This document shows positions 36,548-49,346 of a stretch of DNA of 64,000 nucleotides, in pieces; the stretch's first letter is position 1; the number at the start of each line of letters is the position of its first letter. The position numbers and the translations under genes are program-made. A model generated the notes under the pieces. The model ran no database searches, was not told the origin of the DNA, and saw only the letters and a program-made list of their open reading frames with translations. The stretch covers positions 27,050,001 through 27,114,000 of the forward strand of contig OY292276.1 in the NCBI GenBank assembly GCA_958496175.1, in the 5' to 3' direction. This DNA is from Sisyra terminalis (lineage: Eukaryota; Arthropoda; Insecta; Neuroptera; Sisyridae).

Positions 36548-36939
36548 GCTTAAATGAATAGTTGAATAGAAAAACTAGCTAAATGCTTACATAGTTTTTA
36601 TACAAAAATTACTGCCAATTATAAGGCTGAGCTTATTCTAGCTCAGTGTACAATTTTCGATGGTTATTGGATGCAAAAAAGATCAAAACAGTTTAGTTGG
36701 CCAAAATGTTTTTAAAAAAAGCTTTGGTTTCCTATATTTATTATACATTCGTGTTCCATACTTTTTAATTGCAAAAAAAAATTGAGGACAATCTTTGGAG
36801 TATTAGGACTGCTAAATCACCATTATTTTTATTGCATTTTTTTTAATCAGTACCTACCCATTCGAAGTCAAATTGGCTAGTTTCATACTTTTACGTAATG
36901 AGCTATAACTTTTTAGAACAGATAATCAATATAATAATT

Positions 36940-37068
36940 ATCACACTAACTGAATGTTGTCATTTGTTTCAATTGTCATTTCGGTTTTATTCAACTGCCA
37001 ATTTTTGTTATTTGTCAGTTGTATCAGTGTTGATTATTAATATTTCACGGGTAGTTACTAGTTGAAAT
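36940..37068 (+). repeat. Dispersed repeat R, copy 4 (3' half)
   Basis: Contains tgttgtcatttgtttcaatt, ttcaactgccaatttttgtt, gtcagttgtatcagt and the right end tttcacgggtagttactagt. The 5' half (cacaaagacagag block) is absent. Confidence 0.65.
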
Positions 37069-39829
37069 GATTGTTGGTTTACTTGATGGGGGAGGAAATA
37101 AGGAGCACTTTATATATAAATTTCAGAAAACTTGACTAGCATAATTCGGAACACAATGGCAACTATCTTAATTTTCCACTATTTTTACTAATTTTTACGC
37201 TTTTCAATAGAACCCGAAGTCAAACTAGATGCAGATTAAGAATTAATATTTTTTAAGAATTTTGAGTAAAAAAAGAGTTCATTACGTAGGTACAAGTATG
37301 TTTGGTCAATTTTGACTTCGACTCAAAAACTATTGTCATTTTGTTTTATTTAAACCAAATTGATTTTCTATAGAATAACTCATTTCGAAATTTGTGGCCT
37401 TATAAGATTGAAAAATTGAAAAAAAAAACAAATCCTTTAAATCTGAAATCAAAGATTTTTTTTTCCATTTTATTTGGTCTTTAACTTTTGGAGAAAATTT
37501 AACAAGACATAGTTTTCAAAAGACGATATTTCATTAATTGGATTCAGTACTCGTCAGAACAATTATTTGGCAAATCAAACAAGGAAGTTTGTGTGCAAAA
37601 GTGTTAGTCAGGAAAAATAATAATGAGCAGCTCTACATGTTAAATAATGGGAGTTTTACTCGAAAGCGTTTGAAAACGTATTTCCACTCGCAAAAGCTTT
37701 TCAAAAAACTTTTGTTCAACTTTCGCATACTTTTCAAATAAGATTGAATGACTAAAATTTTATTTAACAAACTTATTCTCGGATGGTGAGGCTAACAAAC
37801 TTGAATTACCCTTAATTTTATCCTTCGTTTATAAATAAAAATTAAAAACTTTCTAAAAAGCTTTGTAAACTAAGTTGTTCATGTTTTGTTCGATTGTATT
37901 CAATTTAGTACAAAGAAAAAAATAGTAAACAATCTGTATAGTTTTCCTGAACCTTTACAAGTATAGGTAACTATATCATTTTAATATAAGAATTCAAATT
38001 ATAAGTTTTGTTAAATTTTCATTTTACCAGTCCAAGTTCTTTTCGAGAAACAACGGTAATCAAAACAGAAATACAAGCTTACATATCTACTACATTTTCT
38101 CATTACGAAAATGATAAATACAGTTCATTAAAACTCCGACTGGTTTCAACTTCTCTAACTTGTAAACTTTACGATTATAGTTTCAAATTTAATTCGCCTC
38201 CTTTTAGAAATGAATGTATGTAGAATAAGAGGAAACGTTCAAATTTAACCAAATTGAAACAAACAACACCATCTGCTGCACAATACTAATAATAATTTCT
38301 ACTTGTGTATATGTATAAAGGTTTCTAATAAATTTCATAAATTTCGTATCCCTTGCCTTGAATTTTGTGTTTTACTATTAGTGACACAATGTCAGAATAT
38401 GTTCTACCTTTTCCCTTATCGTGCTAGTATTACATACCCTTATGTTTGGGTTAACAAAGTTATAACTTTTTCTTCATTTACCCAAGTTTCAAGAGTGTTT
38501 GTAACAATATTAAAGTAATTGCATAATTTAATAAATAAGAACTGTGCATTGCATCTAGGTTAGTCAAAATGTAGGCTTTTAGATTTATAAACTTTGTGTT
38601 CTTAAACTGCTGAAAGTATTTTCTATCCCTGTTATATTACGAACTTTTCATTTTATTGACATGAAATGAACTAAAGTCATCATTTCGATATGAATTTATT
38701 TATTCTATTCCCATCAATATTGTCAGCCTAAGATCTTATATATTTTTTCATATTTAGAACTTATATACCTATAATAGTCCTTCGGCCGACGTCGTAAAAC
38801 CACTAAACTTTATTCTTACTGCCAACGTTATAAAATAACGAATACTTTAGGGGGAAGCTTAGCCACCATTATGAGACATACACGCTCATAGTTCACATGG
38901 TGAGTGGTAAAGGCTTTTTCGCAGTAATACCATTTAAAATTTTTGAGAATCTTCTTTCAAAAGAGTCGCATCATGCCCAGGAAAAATTTTAGAGAGAAGA
39001 AAAATTGGTGAAATTCTTTAAAAACAGCAGCATACTCATATATATAGATTATGAAAGCTATACTTTTTCCGTAAATAATTGATATCAAGTGGCATTTATA
39101 GCTTCACACTGAGACAAACCATCTTAAAGATGCACACTTCTGTGATTCTTTTTCGAATTTTTCCCATCCATACATATTGCAGTACATCAAAAGTATGCAC
39201 ATACTCCAAACATTACCAATACATCTTTGGCTCATTCTAAAAGAATCCTTTCGATGCGACAACCAATTTTTTGGAATCGCGACCACTCACCTTACAAACC
39301 ATGAGCCATGTTTCTTTCTGTTCGTATATCTCTTCATTCTATAGTGATTAAAGTTTACCATGGAGTTGTAAGTGGGAAGTTACTATACCATAACTTGCAT
39401 TTTCATATCGTTGATTTCATCATATTTTAAATTTGAACCAATTGAATGTCAATTTTACTGAAAAAAAAACTGTTGAAAATTTTTTTATCAATGATATTGA
39501 TGCCAGGACACAAAAACAAAAACTTATTTTGTCATTGAACATGATGAAACAAAAAAAATAACATTATTTTGATTTTCATAATATAATATATGAAAATCCA
39601 TATTTTAATGGTTTGAAAATCCGTCGTAACATTATTCATTTCCTGAACTCTCAGGAAACTCACAGCTACTCAGCTATAGTTTAACCATTAACTTTTCGAT
39701 CAATAAAGAAATTTGAATTTTTAAATAAAGAGCCAAAAAGTAAATTTAACACATAACAAAATTATAATTGTTTTTTTTTCTCGGCATTTTTCCCTTACAA
39801 GTTTGCCGTTTTTGCCCTCCAAAGTTGTC
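37069..39829. other. No gene seen
   Basis: AT-rich with short ORFs in all frames and no supportable exon or repeat. Confidence 0.5.
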
Positions 39830-40015
39830 TGGTTTTCCACGGCCCCCTCCCCTAGATCTTTCTGTGCTAGAACTTGTTTGGCACAAGCTTCCCATCATAG
39901 AGCTGGCCTTCTTCTTCGTCTCTTTCCTGGGGGTTTCCTTATTAAATACTCTTTTTGGTCACCTATGATCTCGCGTTCTTTGGACATGGCCATACCATTG
40001 TAATGTTCCATTTTC
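39830..40015 (-). pseudogene. LINE ORF2 C-terminal fragment (remnant E1)
   Basis: On the minus strand the sequence reads like the C-terminus of a LINE protein of the kind ending WYGHVQR...PGKRRRGRP: tacaatggtatggccatgtc (QWYGHV), then frameshifted, then cccccaggaaagagacgaag (PPGKRRR) and a basic stretch. The same DNA is found on the + strand at 48770-48990 (remnant E2). The family is not identified beyond a likely RTE- or CR1-like LINE. Confidence 0.5.
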
Positions 40016-43000
40016 TTGTGACCTTATCGTAGAGCATTTAAGATTCATTTGTCACCATATTTCTTCTGTTCTTATTTTAAAATTTGTGTAGAACCCGTTC
40101 CTAACGGAAAGTATTACGGACAGAGATCAGCTGCTTTACTTACAACGAAATGCAATTTTGGTAGAGAAGAGTAAGTTATCGCGACCTGTTGAGCTTAGTA
40201 GTAGTTGTTGTAATATGCATGGAATGGATGCAGATGTAATTAGATAGACTATTTCTTCGCACCAACGAAAACGCCTCATCCATCAGCAATCTTAATATAT
40301 AAGATTTCTTATGACTTTTAAACATCTAAAATACTATAATTTTACTGTTCTTATTTTGTTACTGATGGTCATTATCCTTGGCCATATTTTTTCTCCAAAC
40401 AAAATTATATTTTGAATTATACATAGAAAGATTCGTTTTTATTTTCCTTGATAAATGCATTATTTCATATTAAGCCTTGTTATGTTTTTGTAGCTTCCTT
40501 TTCCCGCGCTATTTTTATTTCCATACCTCTTAATTAAGGTTGTTTAGAAGTGCGGTGTGGAATTATGAGAAAAAGGGGGATTTCTCTGTTTATAAGTAGG
40601 CGTTGTAGATATTTCTATTAAGCTTTTATACATTCAGATTGAATTTTAACTCGATTTTCTATCTTTACGTTGATATATTATGCTTAGAGAGCTCCAAATG
40701 TTAATGATTTCGGTATTGATCGATGCGAAATATTTCAAATAATGCATTGTTTTTTTTCAACAAAAGTTCATTTCTATGAAAAGAGCTATCTCGAGTTAAT
40801 TGCGATCATATATAACTTTCATCATTTACCCTGTTTTAAGCAGTTCAAAATTACACAAATTTACGATTTTTTGACTCCATTAATAAGCTCCGAATCGAAT
40901 TGAAATTTTACAGAGACATGGTTCAAACAGTTGACTACCTAAGTATTATTTTTTTTTCTCATTACTTGTGATTTTTTTTCTAGACAACCTTAAGCAAGTA
41001 CCATCCCAGTAAACAGATGATCCCAAATATTTAAAAGTTTGACATCTTTTGATAGCTTTATTTTCCTAATTTAAATCTGCGACCTGTTGTTCAATACACA
41101 AATACTCCGTATTATCCTTAATTATTGCAAGACTCCAAATTAATTTTTCATATCCTTCTTGTCCTGGCCTAAACTTACTTCATTGTCCGCGATCATAATA
41201 CAACTAACTCTCTTTTTACACGAATTTGATTTAATACGAGTTGAATAAAAATAAAATATTTTTTACACGATTAATTTTGTTTTAACACGAATTTTTGTAT
41301 ACCCACGAAATAAATCCTTAAATGAACTTTAACAATATTTTTTATTATTTTTACCCCAAATTCTCTTTTTATACGATTTTTTTGGGAACTTAAGAGGTGG
41401 AGGAATTAGGTATAATAATAAATCTAAATAGAAAATCCATTATTTCAGTATCAACGCTACCATTACAATGATACCATGCATCTAAGAAGAACATTTCTTC
41501 TAGTTAATGTCTTAATCAGAATATACTATATGTCAATTATAATCGAATAAAATTACAAATAACATATTTTTATATAGCGAACTGTGTCAATTGCAATTAC
41601 TTAATATTTTAGAATTATACAATAATTTTCTCTGTTGACTTTGATTTTTATTCACACTTATCTCTAAATAAGGGGCCATTAAGTATTCAACGATTCATAA
41701 CATCTTTAATCACTCGAAAATAATTACACCTTTGAATAAATAGTGAATCTTCATTTGAATGTTAAATTATTCATAAATGTTATAAATTCAACCATTCTGG
41801 ATCCACCATCCAATTTCTAGTAAATGAACCAGAATTTCTAATCAAGAGGGTTGTTCCATTTTTTGGAATTACATACTTGTAAGTTTATCGATTCTGTATG
41901 ACTCATTAATGAAGTGAAGTTGTATTATTAAATATTCTTAATTAAGATTGTAAACTATCGCAAACTTGAAATTCTTGAGTTCAAATAATTGTACATGTAA
42001 GATATACGGTATTCTTCTCTGTCTTTGTCAGTTGAGCGTAGCATATTTTGGAAAAGGGTGAGGAAAGTCCGGGCTTTTATGAGAGGGATGTGTACTTTGA
42101 GGTTCATAACTTTATGAGGATGCTTTGAAGTTCGTGTTCGCGGAAGACGTTTCTGGTTGTGACGTTATACAAAGACTTGTCTTATGTCTCTTCGCCTCCT
42201 CTCGGCAGCATACAATGAAAATGTGTTTCATTTTGTCTCAACGAAATTCTAAACCAATCAAGAATAAAAATGGATTTCTAGCTGTAATAATATAATGTCA
42301 TGAAAGCAATTTTCTTCTTCTTATGCTAGTTGATATAAGCAAGCATATCTACTACCCTACTTGATAATCATGCTGTAACATAATGATATACTTTGAGAGT
42401 GACACAAGTTTTATATAAATTATCTTTTTATACAATATGATAATTACACAAAAACAAAAAGAAAAACTCTTGAGTGTAGCCCATTAAAAATTTATCAAAG
42501 GAATTTAAATACAATTTTTCTCTTTTATTGTACCTAATTTATAAATATTTATTCAACAACTTTTAGAAAATTGAACAAATTCTCAAGTAAATTGAAAGGA
42601 AAATTATCAGAAAAAAGGAAGTTGTTTGAACGAATCTTTTAACGATAAAAACTTACATAAATCAAAGAGAAAATGGTTGTCTAAAATTGCTCTGCGTGTG
42701 TTAAAAGGAGGCCAAATATTACTGAATCCAAATGGCGCCATTAACCAATGATTACCATCATTTGCGATCTACACAATATTACTTATATATACGATATGTA
42801 CTATGCTTTCATGGTCCATACAAATGAGTTCACTAACTCTTCTTTAAAGAAAATACAAATTTATATTTTTGGTACAATCAAAAAGAATCAATATCAAACA
42901 ACCTTCCCTTTTGTATAGTTTACGCTTTGAAGACAAATTTTAAACGTGTTTTCTTTATACCTAATGAAGAATTTTTGCCTGGTGTTTACCTATTAGTTAT

Positions 43001-43157
43001 TATGTTAAAAATTTAGTAGATGCGAGCAATAAGGCCTAGCTAAGATAGATTTAAAATGAAATAGAAACTATATATCGCAATCAACAAATTTGAACGATAA
43101 TTAAACCCTTATACAAATGATTATAAAATATAAAAAGAAAACGGTAACTTTTGGCGT
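40016..43157. other. No gene seen
   Basis: AT-rich. 41200-41390 repeats a ctctttttacacgaattt / ctctttttatacgat-type motif several times and may be a decayed transposon end. 42040-42200 is GC-richer without an exon that I can support. Confidence 0.45.
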
Positions 43158-43456
43158 AAGGGGGCATCCATTAACTACGTGAGTTGTTTAGGGGGAGGGG
43201 GTCTAGAGCAAAATCTCCCGTGGGGAGAGGATGGTCTCGGCAAATAACCCGTATTTTTTTTAAAATCGCTATTTTCAATAATTCTAGTGTTATCGAAGCA
43301 CAGGTTAACTCATTTACATTGCAAATACGCATTTTGAGAAATCTCACGTGATATTAGGGGAGGGAGTTGAATAAAACCTCAAGAAATCTTACCAAGGGGG
43401 GAAGGTGGGTCGAAAAATAACTAAAATTGTCTCACGTAATTAATGAATGCCCCCTA
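43158..43456. mobile_element. MITE family M2, copy 2 (about 300 bp)
   Basis: The left end is agggggcatccattaactac, the right end reverse-complemented is agggggcattcattaattac, and both continue gtgag. A TA dinucleotide flanks each end. The G-rich interior (ggggagggggtctagagc and related tracts) resembles the C-rich interior of copy 1. Confidence 0.8.
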
Positions 43457-46400
43457 AGCAAAAACAAAATTAAACATTTTTAGAAGCCTAATCAGTAGGT
43501 TTTATTATACCATAATAAGATAATAAGATTACTTTTGCACACATAAATAACCAAAAAAGTCTTCTTACATATAGTATCTATATATTAACCATGCTTATGG
43601 ACTTAGAAATAAAAATAATTGTTTTTGTTATGAAAGGAAATAGAGTTAGGACAACGTTTTCTTAGTTATTTTCAGGAATTTTTTATACTATAAAAAGCTA
43701 ATATACTTTATTAAAATTTAGAGATTATTTTAAACATATATTTAAGTATATACTATACAATTTTTGAATAATTTCCTTAAAAAAAACAGAAGATATTAGC
43801 GACCCTATATTGCAGGTCACAATCAGACTCAGCATTTTGCGTACATTATAGAAGCCGCAATTTTCTTCTGAAATCAAACGAATTCACTTCTATTGCGTAT
43901 CTTCTGTATGAACCTTTCGTATGAAGCCACTTGGATTGTAACGATTGAAATAAATAGAAATCCGATGAAGGGTATTAGGATGATTATGGTAGATTGGCAT
44001 TTCTAGGGCACTTGATTGGTCGACCAAGATTGATTAGGAATATTTGATAGCCCTTTGACTAACTGATTTAGATTTGGTACCACTTTCTTCCTTAATATCT
44101 TATTATTTTAAGTTTTTATAATTCTTGGTTGGTACAGGTTGGAGAACTCTAAATTATCAAACTTTAACTTAAAAAAATCATTTCAAGGAACATCTAAAGC
44201 ATTTGGATTAATATTGAAAATGTTTTAGTAGCAACTTTGAGTTACTACTCTGTAAAAATAGAAGGGCATACAATACCGAATTTGTATCTCTTCGGACATT
44301 TGTCTAGCTAAGTAGGCCGCATGAGGCCTGCGAGCCACAGGTTCAGTATGACTACTTTAGTACCACTTTGGATTAATTTATAAGTAGATAAATAGCTATC
44401 GAATGACTATAGGATCAAAAACGACATTACTTTCCGGTTCCCTTAATACATAAGTTGTCGCTGCGAAAAAAGTGCCCAAACTCTAGAAGTCTAGCGCAAG
44501 AAGTGCAATATAAATGATTTAAAGAAAAAAAGTTAAAATAAGTGATAAGTTCAGTTATAAATTAAATCAATTGTTCAATAAAAAGTAAGTTGAATAAAAT
44601 ATTAAACTGTTCGAAAAAAGAATGAGAATCGGTAAACTGATTTAACATTAGATACCTCTATGATTCAAAGTTAAGCAAATCAATTGAAACGTAATAGACA
44701 AAGCTTTGAAGATGTTCTTTGTTCAGGGAAATTGATTGTTGTTATTTATTTTATGACAGAAGAAAAAAAACTATAAAGAATGAAAAGATTGCTCACGATT
44801 TTTGTGTCAGAGTTAAAATAGTGACAAAAATCAGTATCAACTCAACCATCCATCATTTACATTTAATTTTTTGAATAAATATTTTCTTTGTTCAATGTTC
44901 TGTTTCTGAACTTTATGAAAGTTTATGAACTTTTATGAAATTTTTATTTTAATTATTCTCTAGGACTAAAAAATTTAATCTTAAATTATGTATTAAATTG
45001 AGATTGAAAATTTGCTCAGGAGTTGTCAATAGGTTGATGATATTAAGGGTGGTTATACGATTGATTGAAAATTAAAATTTTTGTTTTAAAATTTCGTGCT
45101 TTAATTTTATGTTTAAAAAACGAGATTACTTTCCGGTCCCCCTAATACTTCAGTATTACGTCTAATATTGTTTCACTTCAGTGATCGAACGACAATTTAT
45201 ATTCTCCATATTTTATGAGTATGTACTATGTTTATTATTCAATTCAGTTGAAAAATTAAAGTTAATACTGAAAAACTTATAATGGTAGGAGGTTTCCTAA
45301 AAGAGCTTTTTAATTAATTAGTTTCGATCGATTCTCGTTTCTTCACTGTAATTTTATAATATATTGCATGCTGTGTACAAATTGATAGTTGTTAGTTATG
45401 ATCAACATAAATTACTTCAAATTATACTGAAAAATGGTCGTTGCAATTGTTCATTGATTTTTTTTTATTTTACCATAATCCATTGTATTAGAATATTTGC
45501 TGAACTATATGTTTGTGTAATCCATTTTCATCGATTTCAAAAGACTGTCTGTTTAAATAAAATATAGAATGTAAAGCGCTTGAATAAATAAAACCAGAAA
45601 TAATACCAAGTAGATATTATTCTCTGATACATAGGTAATTTAAATCGAAAACATTGGAATAGAGGTATTGGAACAGATATTGCAATATCCGTGTGGATTT
45701 GTCATATGCATAGTATCTGTTGTTATATGTATTACCTATGTGATGGGACAAAAATGGGGTTGGTATTTATAATGGAATGAGTGTTACTAGCGAAAAGCTC
45801 AAGTTCCATATCGTTATCTATTTTATTCAAAATTTATTTCACTTTATTTCACACCCAGTATATAGCTATAGTTTCTTTATGCATTGTATTTGAATTTTAT
45901 TTTGTCATTTAAATTTCGTATACAGTTGCATATTATGTGAACGTCCTTGATATTTGTTTTTCACTCCGAAGGTATTTACAAATATAACGTGAAAATGTCA
46001 AAAAACGGCATAAGTATGACATACATATACGTATTTGATTTAAAAAAAATATATTTATAATGAGAATTTACATAAAGCTATCACAATTCGGAAACACAAT
46101 ATAAATCATGACAGCAATGAAATAATAATCAAATATCGATAAAACGACGCAATGCGGGAAACGTTCATTTTACATTTTCCCAATTTGAATATCAAACATA
46201 AATCGAGCGTGTGATTCAATTTTATTGAAGACAACAACAAATATCAAAGTCGATATGAAAGAAAGAACGATGAAGCGAAAGAACGGTGCATATTGTGAAA
46301 ACTTGCAACAAAATTGTAAAATTGAAATGTTTAAATTCTTATTTAGTTAGAAAGCTTTTGTGTATTAAAACTATGTGAAACATTCACCTGCTTAAACTTT

Positions 46401-48149
46401 TTGACCCAAACTGTATCCAAATAAATCTATACATGTAGATACGTATTACTTTTATTATTTTTAAAGTATGCTGATTAATTATGTAAATTGAAGAGTCAAG
46501 GCTTTTTTTTATTTTTAATATTTTTCTTTTGGTAGATATTTTTTGTCGGTGTAAACAAAGACAATGAAGCTTCTAGGAAAATAAATGTGAAAAAATAAAA
46601 ATGAAAGACCAACATCACAAGAATCTTATCTATGTTTAGAATACTTGTATTTCTCTCCAGGGTGTAAAAAAAAAGATTACCTTTGTGACGTGGGAGCAAA
46701 TTTTCACTTATACATATATTTTGTCGCCTTTCTACACTTTAACAATTTCATTTTCGCTTTTTTTTTCATTTCCTCCAATCATATTGGACATATTTTAGTT
46801 TCAAATTAAATTGATTTAACGTTTAGCTGTTTCGATTTATTATGTTAATGTGATACCTTAATATGTTTATATCTTTATTTATTCAATTAGTGCAAACATT
46901 TTCTTTGCTTCGCTAATCATTTCTGCGGTGTTCTTTGGATGCTCATATAATATGAAATATTCTGCCCCTTGATGGATGTTATCGGCCTCAGATTTTCTAT
47001 CTCTTTAACTAATTACCGTTTGATGAGTGTCCACAAAACTGACGTCACATCCGGCGGTCACTAACCTCACGCACACTGTGACACATATATGTCGTCTATT
47101 GATACTTTCATTGTTACTATTAATATTGCTATAAGATCACAAAAAATCGTTCGTTATATGTTCTTCGTCGTTGTACCTTTTTATCACTTTTATTGATGCT
47201 CAAATTACGAATCCCCAAACTCATTAATACCAAAGGTAATTTTCGCATCAAATTAGAAGTAAAATAATAATCCAGGATAAAATTAGTTATATAAAAACAG
47301 AAATTTTAATAGTGTATTATACAAATATCTCAAGGAATAGATTTGAATCACTAGTTTGACATTACTGCTCTTAAATCTAAGCCACACATAAACTTGAACC
47401 ACTAAAAATAAACCTGTTAATCAGTCTTTCCGAAACTGTGCGCCTGAGTGCCCTAGACTCCTCTATTAAGGCGCCGTAAAAAGTTTCCTATAAAAATAGA
47501 AGTATAGTGTATAGAAGTATAGTTTAGTGTTAATTATTATTTTGTAAAATGTTACTCGGACCAACGTAAATTTGACCAGTATTTTACGTTCATATAGGTA
47601 ATGGTCCGGAACCTGCGGCTCTTTCAATTTCAAACTCTAAGCTTGAACAGTTCAAAAGAAAAATCGAAGTTTAATCTTACTATAAGAACCAATATCCATA
47701 ATAACCAACATAAAAACCATTATAAACCAGTAATAATTAATATGTAGCTGGCTTTTCCAAAAATATCTTCAAATTTGGCTCTTTAAATAATAAAAGTTCC
47801 CAATCCCTTAGGTAGATTATACAGTAGTGAATAACTTCGCAAGAGCCTTTTACGAGAACCTTAGTGCCCAAGCGTGGTGTCATCGCTACGATTTAGTGTG
47901 TGGGACAATGCAAATCAGGTTTTGGTTCATTAGTTTGCCCTGAAATTTGATATAAGACGCCGTGGAAGAATTCTGATACATTATGGAAAAAAGTTTGGGA
48001 AACCTTGATGTAAATCATTTATGAAATTTATGAATCAATTTTTTGATACCAAATTTACTGGCAAAAAACTGATCATTCTTGCTTAGTAACCTTCACACTT
48101 AAGTAGTCAAATTTTTTTACTGTTATTTACCGTCGCTTAGAACTACCAA
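43457..48149. other. No gene seen; decayed repeats
   Basis: AT-rich. The motif actttccggttcccttaatac at about 44430 recurs as actttccggtccccctaatac at about 45128. 44313-44345 (ggccgcatgaggcctgcgag) and 47596-47620 (ggtccggaacctgcggctct) look like hAT-type end fragments. The end of 47950-48008, read in reverse (aaggtttcccaaactttttt), also looks like a hAT terminus. No intact element could be delimited. Confidence 0.45.
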
Positions 48150-48225
48150 GGTCTTTAGTGACTCTAGGGTTATTGAAAATGCGTTAATTGAGATATATAT
48201 AAAATAAACCTTTACCACTCGGCCG
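48150..48225 (-). mobile_element. tRNA-derived SINE, copy S4 (internally deleted)
   Basis: On the minus strand cggccgagtggtaaaggttt (A-box region) is joined to the 3' block (caattaacgcattttcaata, then accctagagtcactaaag). The B box and centre are missing. Confidence 0.65.
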
Positions 48226-48769
48226 ATTTTCCGATTTTCGTTTTGAAGAAAGAATAATAATAAATTTATTTTCTTCTATTCCATAATTATAAATAACAAA
48301 TTAAAGCTGTACTTGAGAGCTATATTATCTTAAGTCCTGATTAGTTATTTACATTACGTACTATTTCTATTATTCTGTTATTATGCTATTTCATTTCCCG
48401 AATTAAATTTTTAAAAATCCTTTTCGATTTTAAACATTTTATTCTAAATTTTCATGCACTTTATAAAAATAGAAATGAACATGAATAAGACTCAATATTT
48501 AATGTATTTAACAACAGGTGTAAATTTTAAAAGCTGTTAAACTTTTAAATATTTGAGATCAATTGTTAATTGGTAAAGCACTTGTTTAAGGGATATAGAG
48601 ATAATAATATCGGGGAAAGCAAGCTACCAAAACACTGCATGGATTTTTATGGAACAACATACTTACTAAAAAAATAGACTATAGACTAGTTTAGAAGATG
48701 TTTAAAAATCACAAGAAATGATTAAAGAAGAACAAAAAAATTAAAAACAGAAAAAAACTAGAAAATTAG

Positions 48770-48990
48770 GCATTACAATGCTATGGTCAAGTTCAAAAAA
48801 CGCCAAAACACAGATGACCAAAAAAAGTATTAAATTAGGAACCCCCGAGAAAGAGACGAAGAGAACTATAAGATCTACTATCTTCTTATCCCATAAGACC
48901 TACTTTGGGAAACTTACTGAAGAAGACTTTATGAGAGTGATCTAGTAGGGGATGACTGAAAGATCAGAGAACTGTGGAGAGCAAAAACAG
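48770..48990 (+). pseudogene. LINE ORF2 C-terminal fragment (remnant E2)
   Basis: Plus-strand counterpart of 39830-40015: cattacaatgctatggtcaa, then agatgaccaaaaaaagtatt, then acccccgagaaagagacgaa. Stops interrupt every frame. Further on, the order GDW...R..WR typical of this kind of C-terminus can be made out (ggggatgactgaaagatcag, ctgtggagagc). Directly followed by SINE S5. Confidence 0.5.
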
Positions 48991-49061
48991 TGAACTCTTA
49001 AAAGGAAAACTACAAAAGAAGAAGAAAATAACAACTAAGAAATAAAGAATAAAAAAGATCC

Positions 49062-49165
49062 TACTGGTGACCGAGTAGTCAAGGTTGTTCGATCCTCGTA
49101 TCGAGCATATTTTCAATATTTTTCGATTTACTGATTTTTATTATCCCTAAAGCCGCTTAAGATTT
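49062..49165 (+). mobile_element. tRNA-derived SINE, copy S5
   Basis: Head ctactggtgaccgagtagtc (A box), then a deletion up to the B box ttcgatcctcgtatcgagca, then ttttcaatatttttcgattt and the decayed tail attatccctaaagccgct. About 104 bp. Confidence 0.65.
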
Positions 49166-49230
49166 TGGTAGTTACAAAGCGTAAAAGTTTAAAAAAAAGA
49201 ATAAGAAGAACTTTATTTTTAATATTATTA

Positions 49231-49344
49231 CAGTAAAAGCGTCTATTCCGCGAATGCATGCATTGACTAGTTAATGTATACATTCACGAAATAGACAATG
49301 CATTCGCGAATAGAAATGCATTTGCGGAATAGACACTTTTACTG
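49231..49344. mobile_element. Tc1/mariner-like MITE (114 bp, TA-flanked)
   Basis: The ends are cagtaaaagcgtctattccg and, reverse-complemented, cagtaaaagtgtctattccg. The terminal inverted repeats match at 28 of 30 positions and begin with CAGT, and a TA dinucleotide lies on both sides (49229-49230, 49345-49346). This fits the Tc1/mariner superfamily. The interior repeats the gaatagacaatgcattcgcg motif. No ORF. Confidence 0.8.
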
Positions 49345-49346
49345 TA

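Noticed and set aside
39768..40003. Plus-strand ORFs of 66 codons rich in Pro/Phe
   Set aside because: Antisense to LINE remnant E1.
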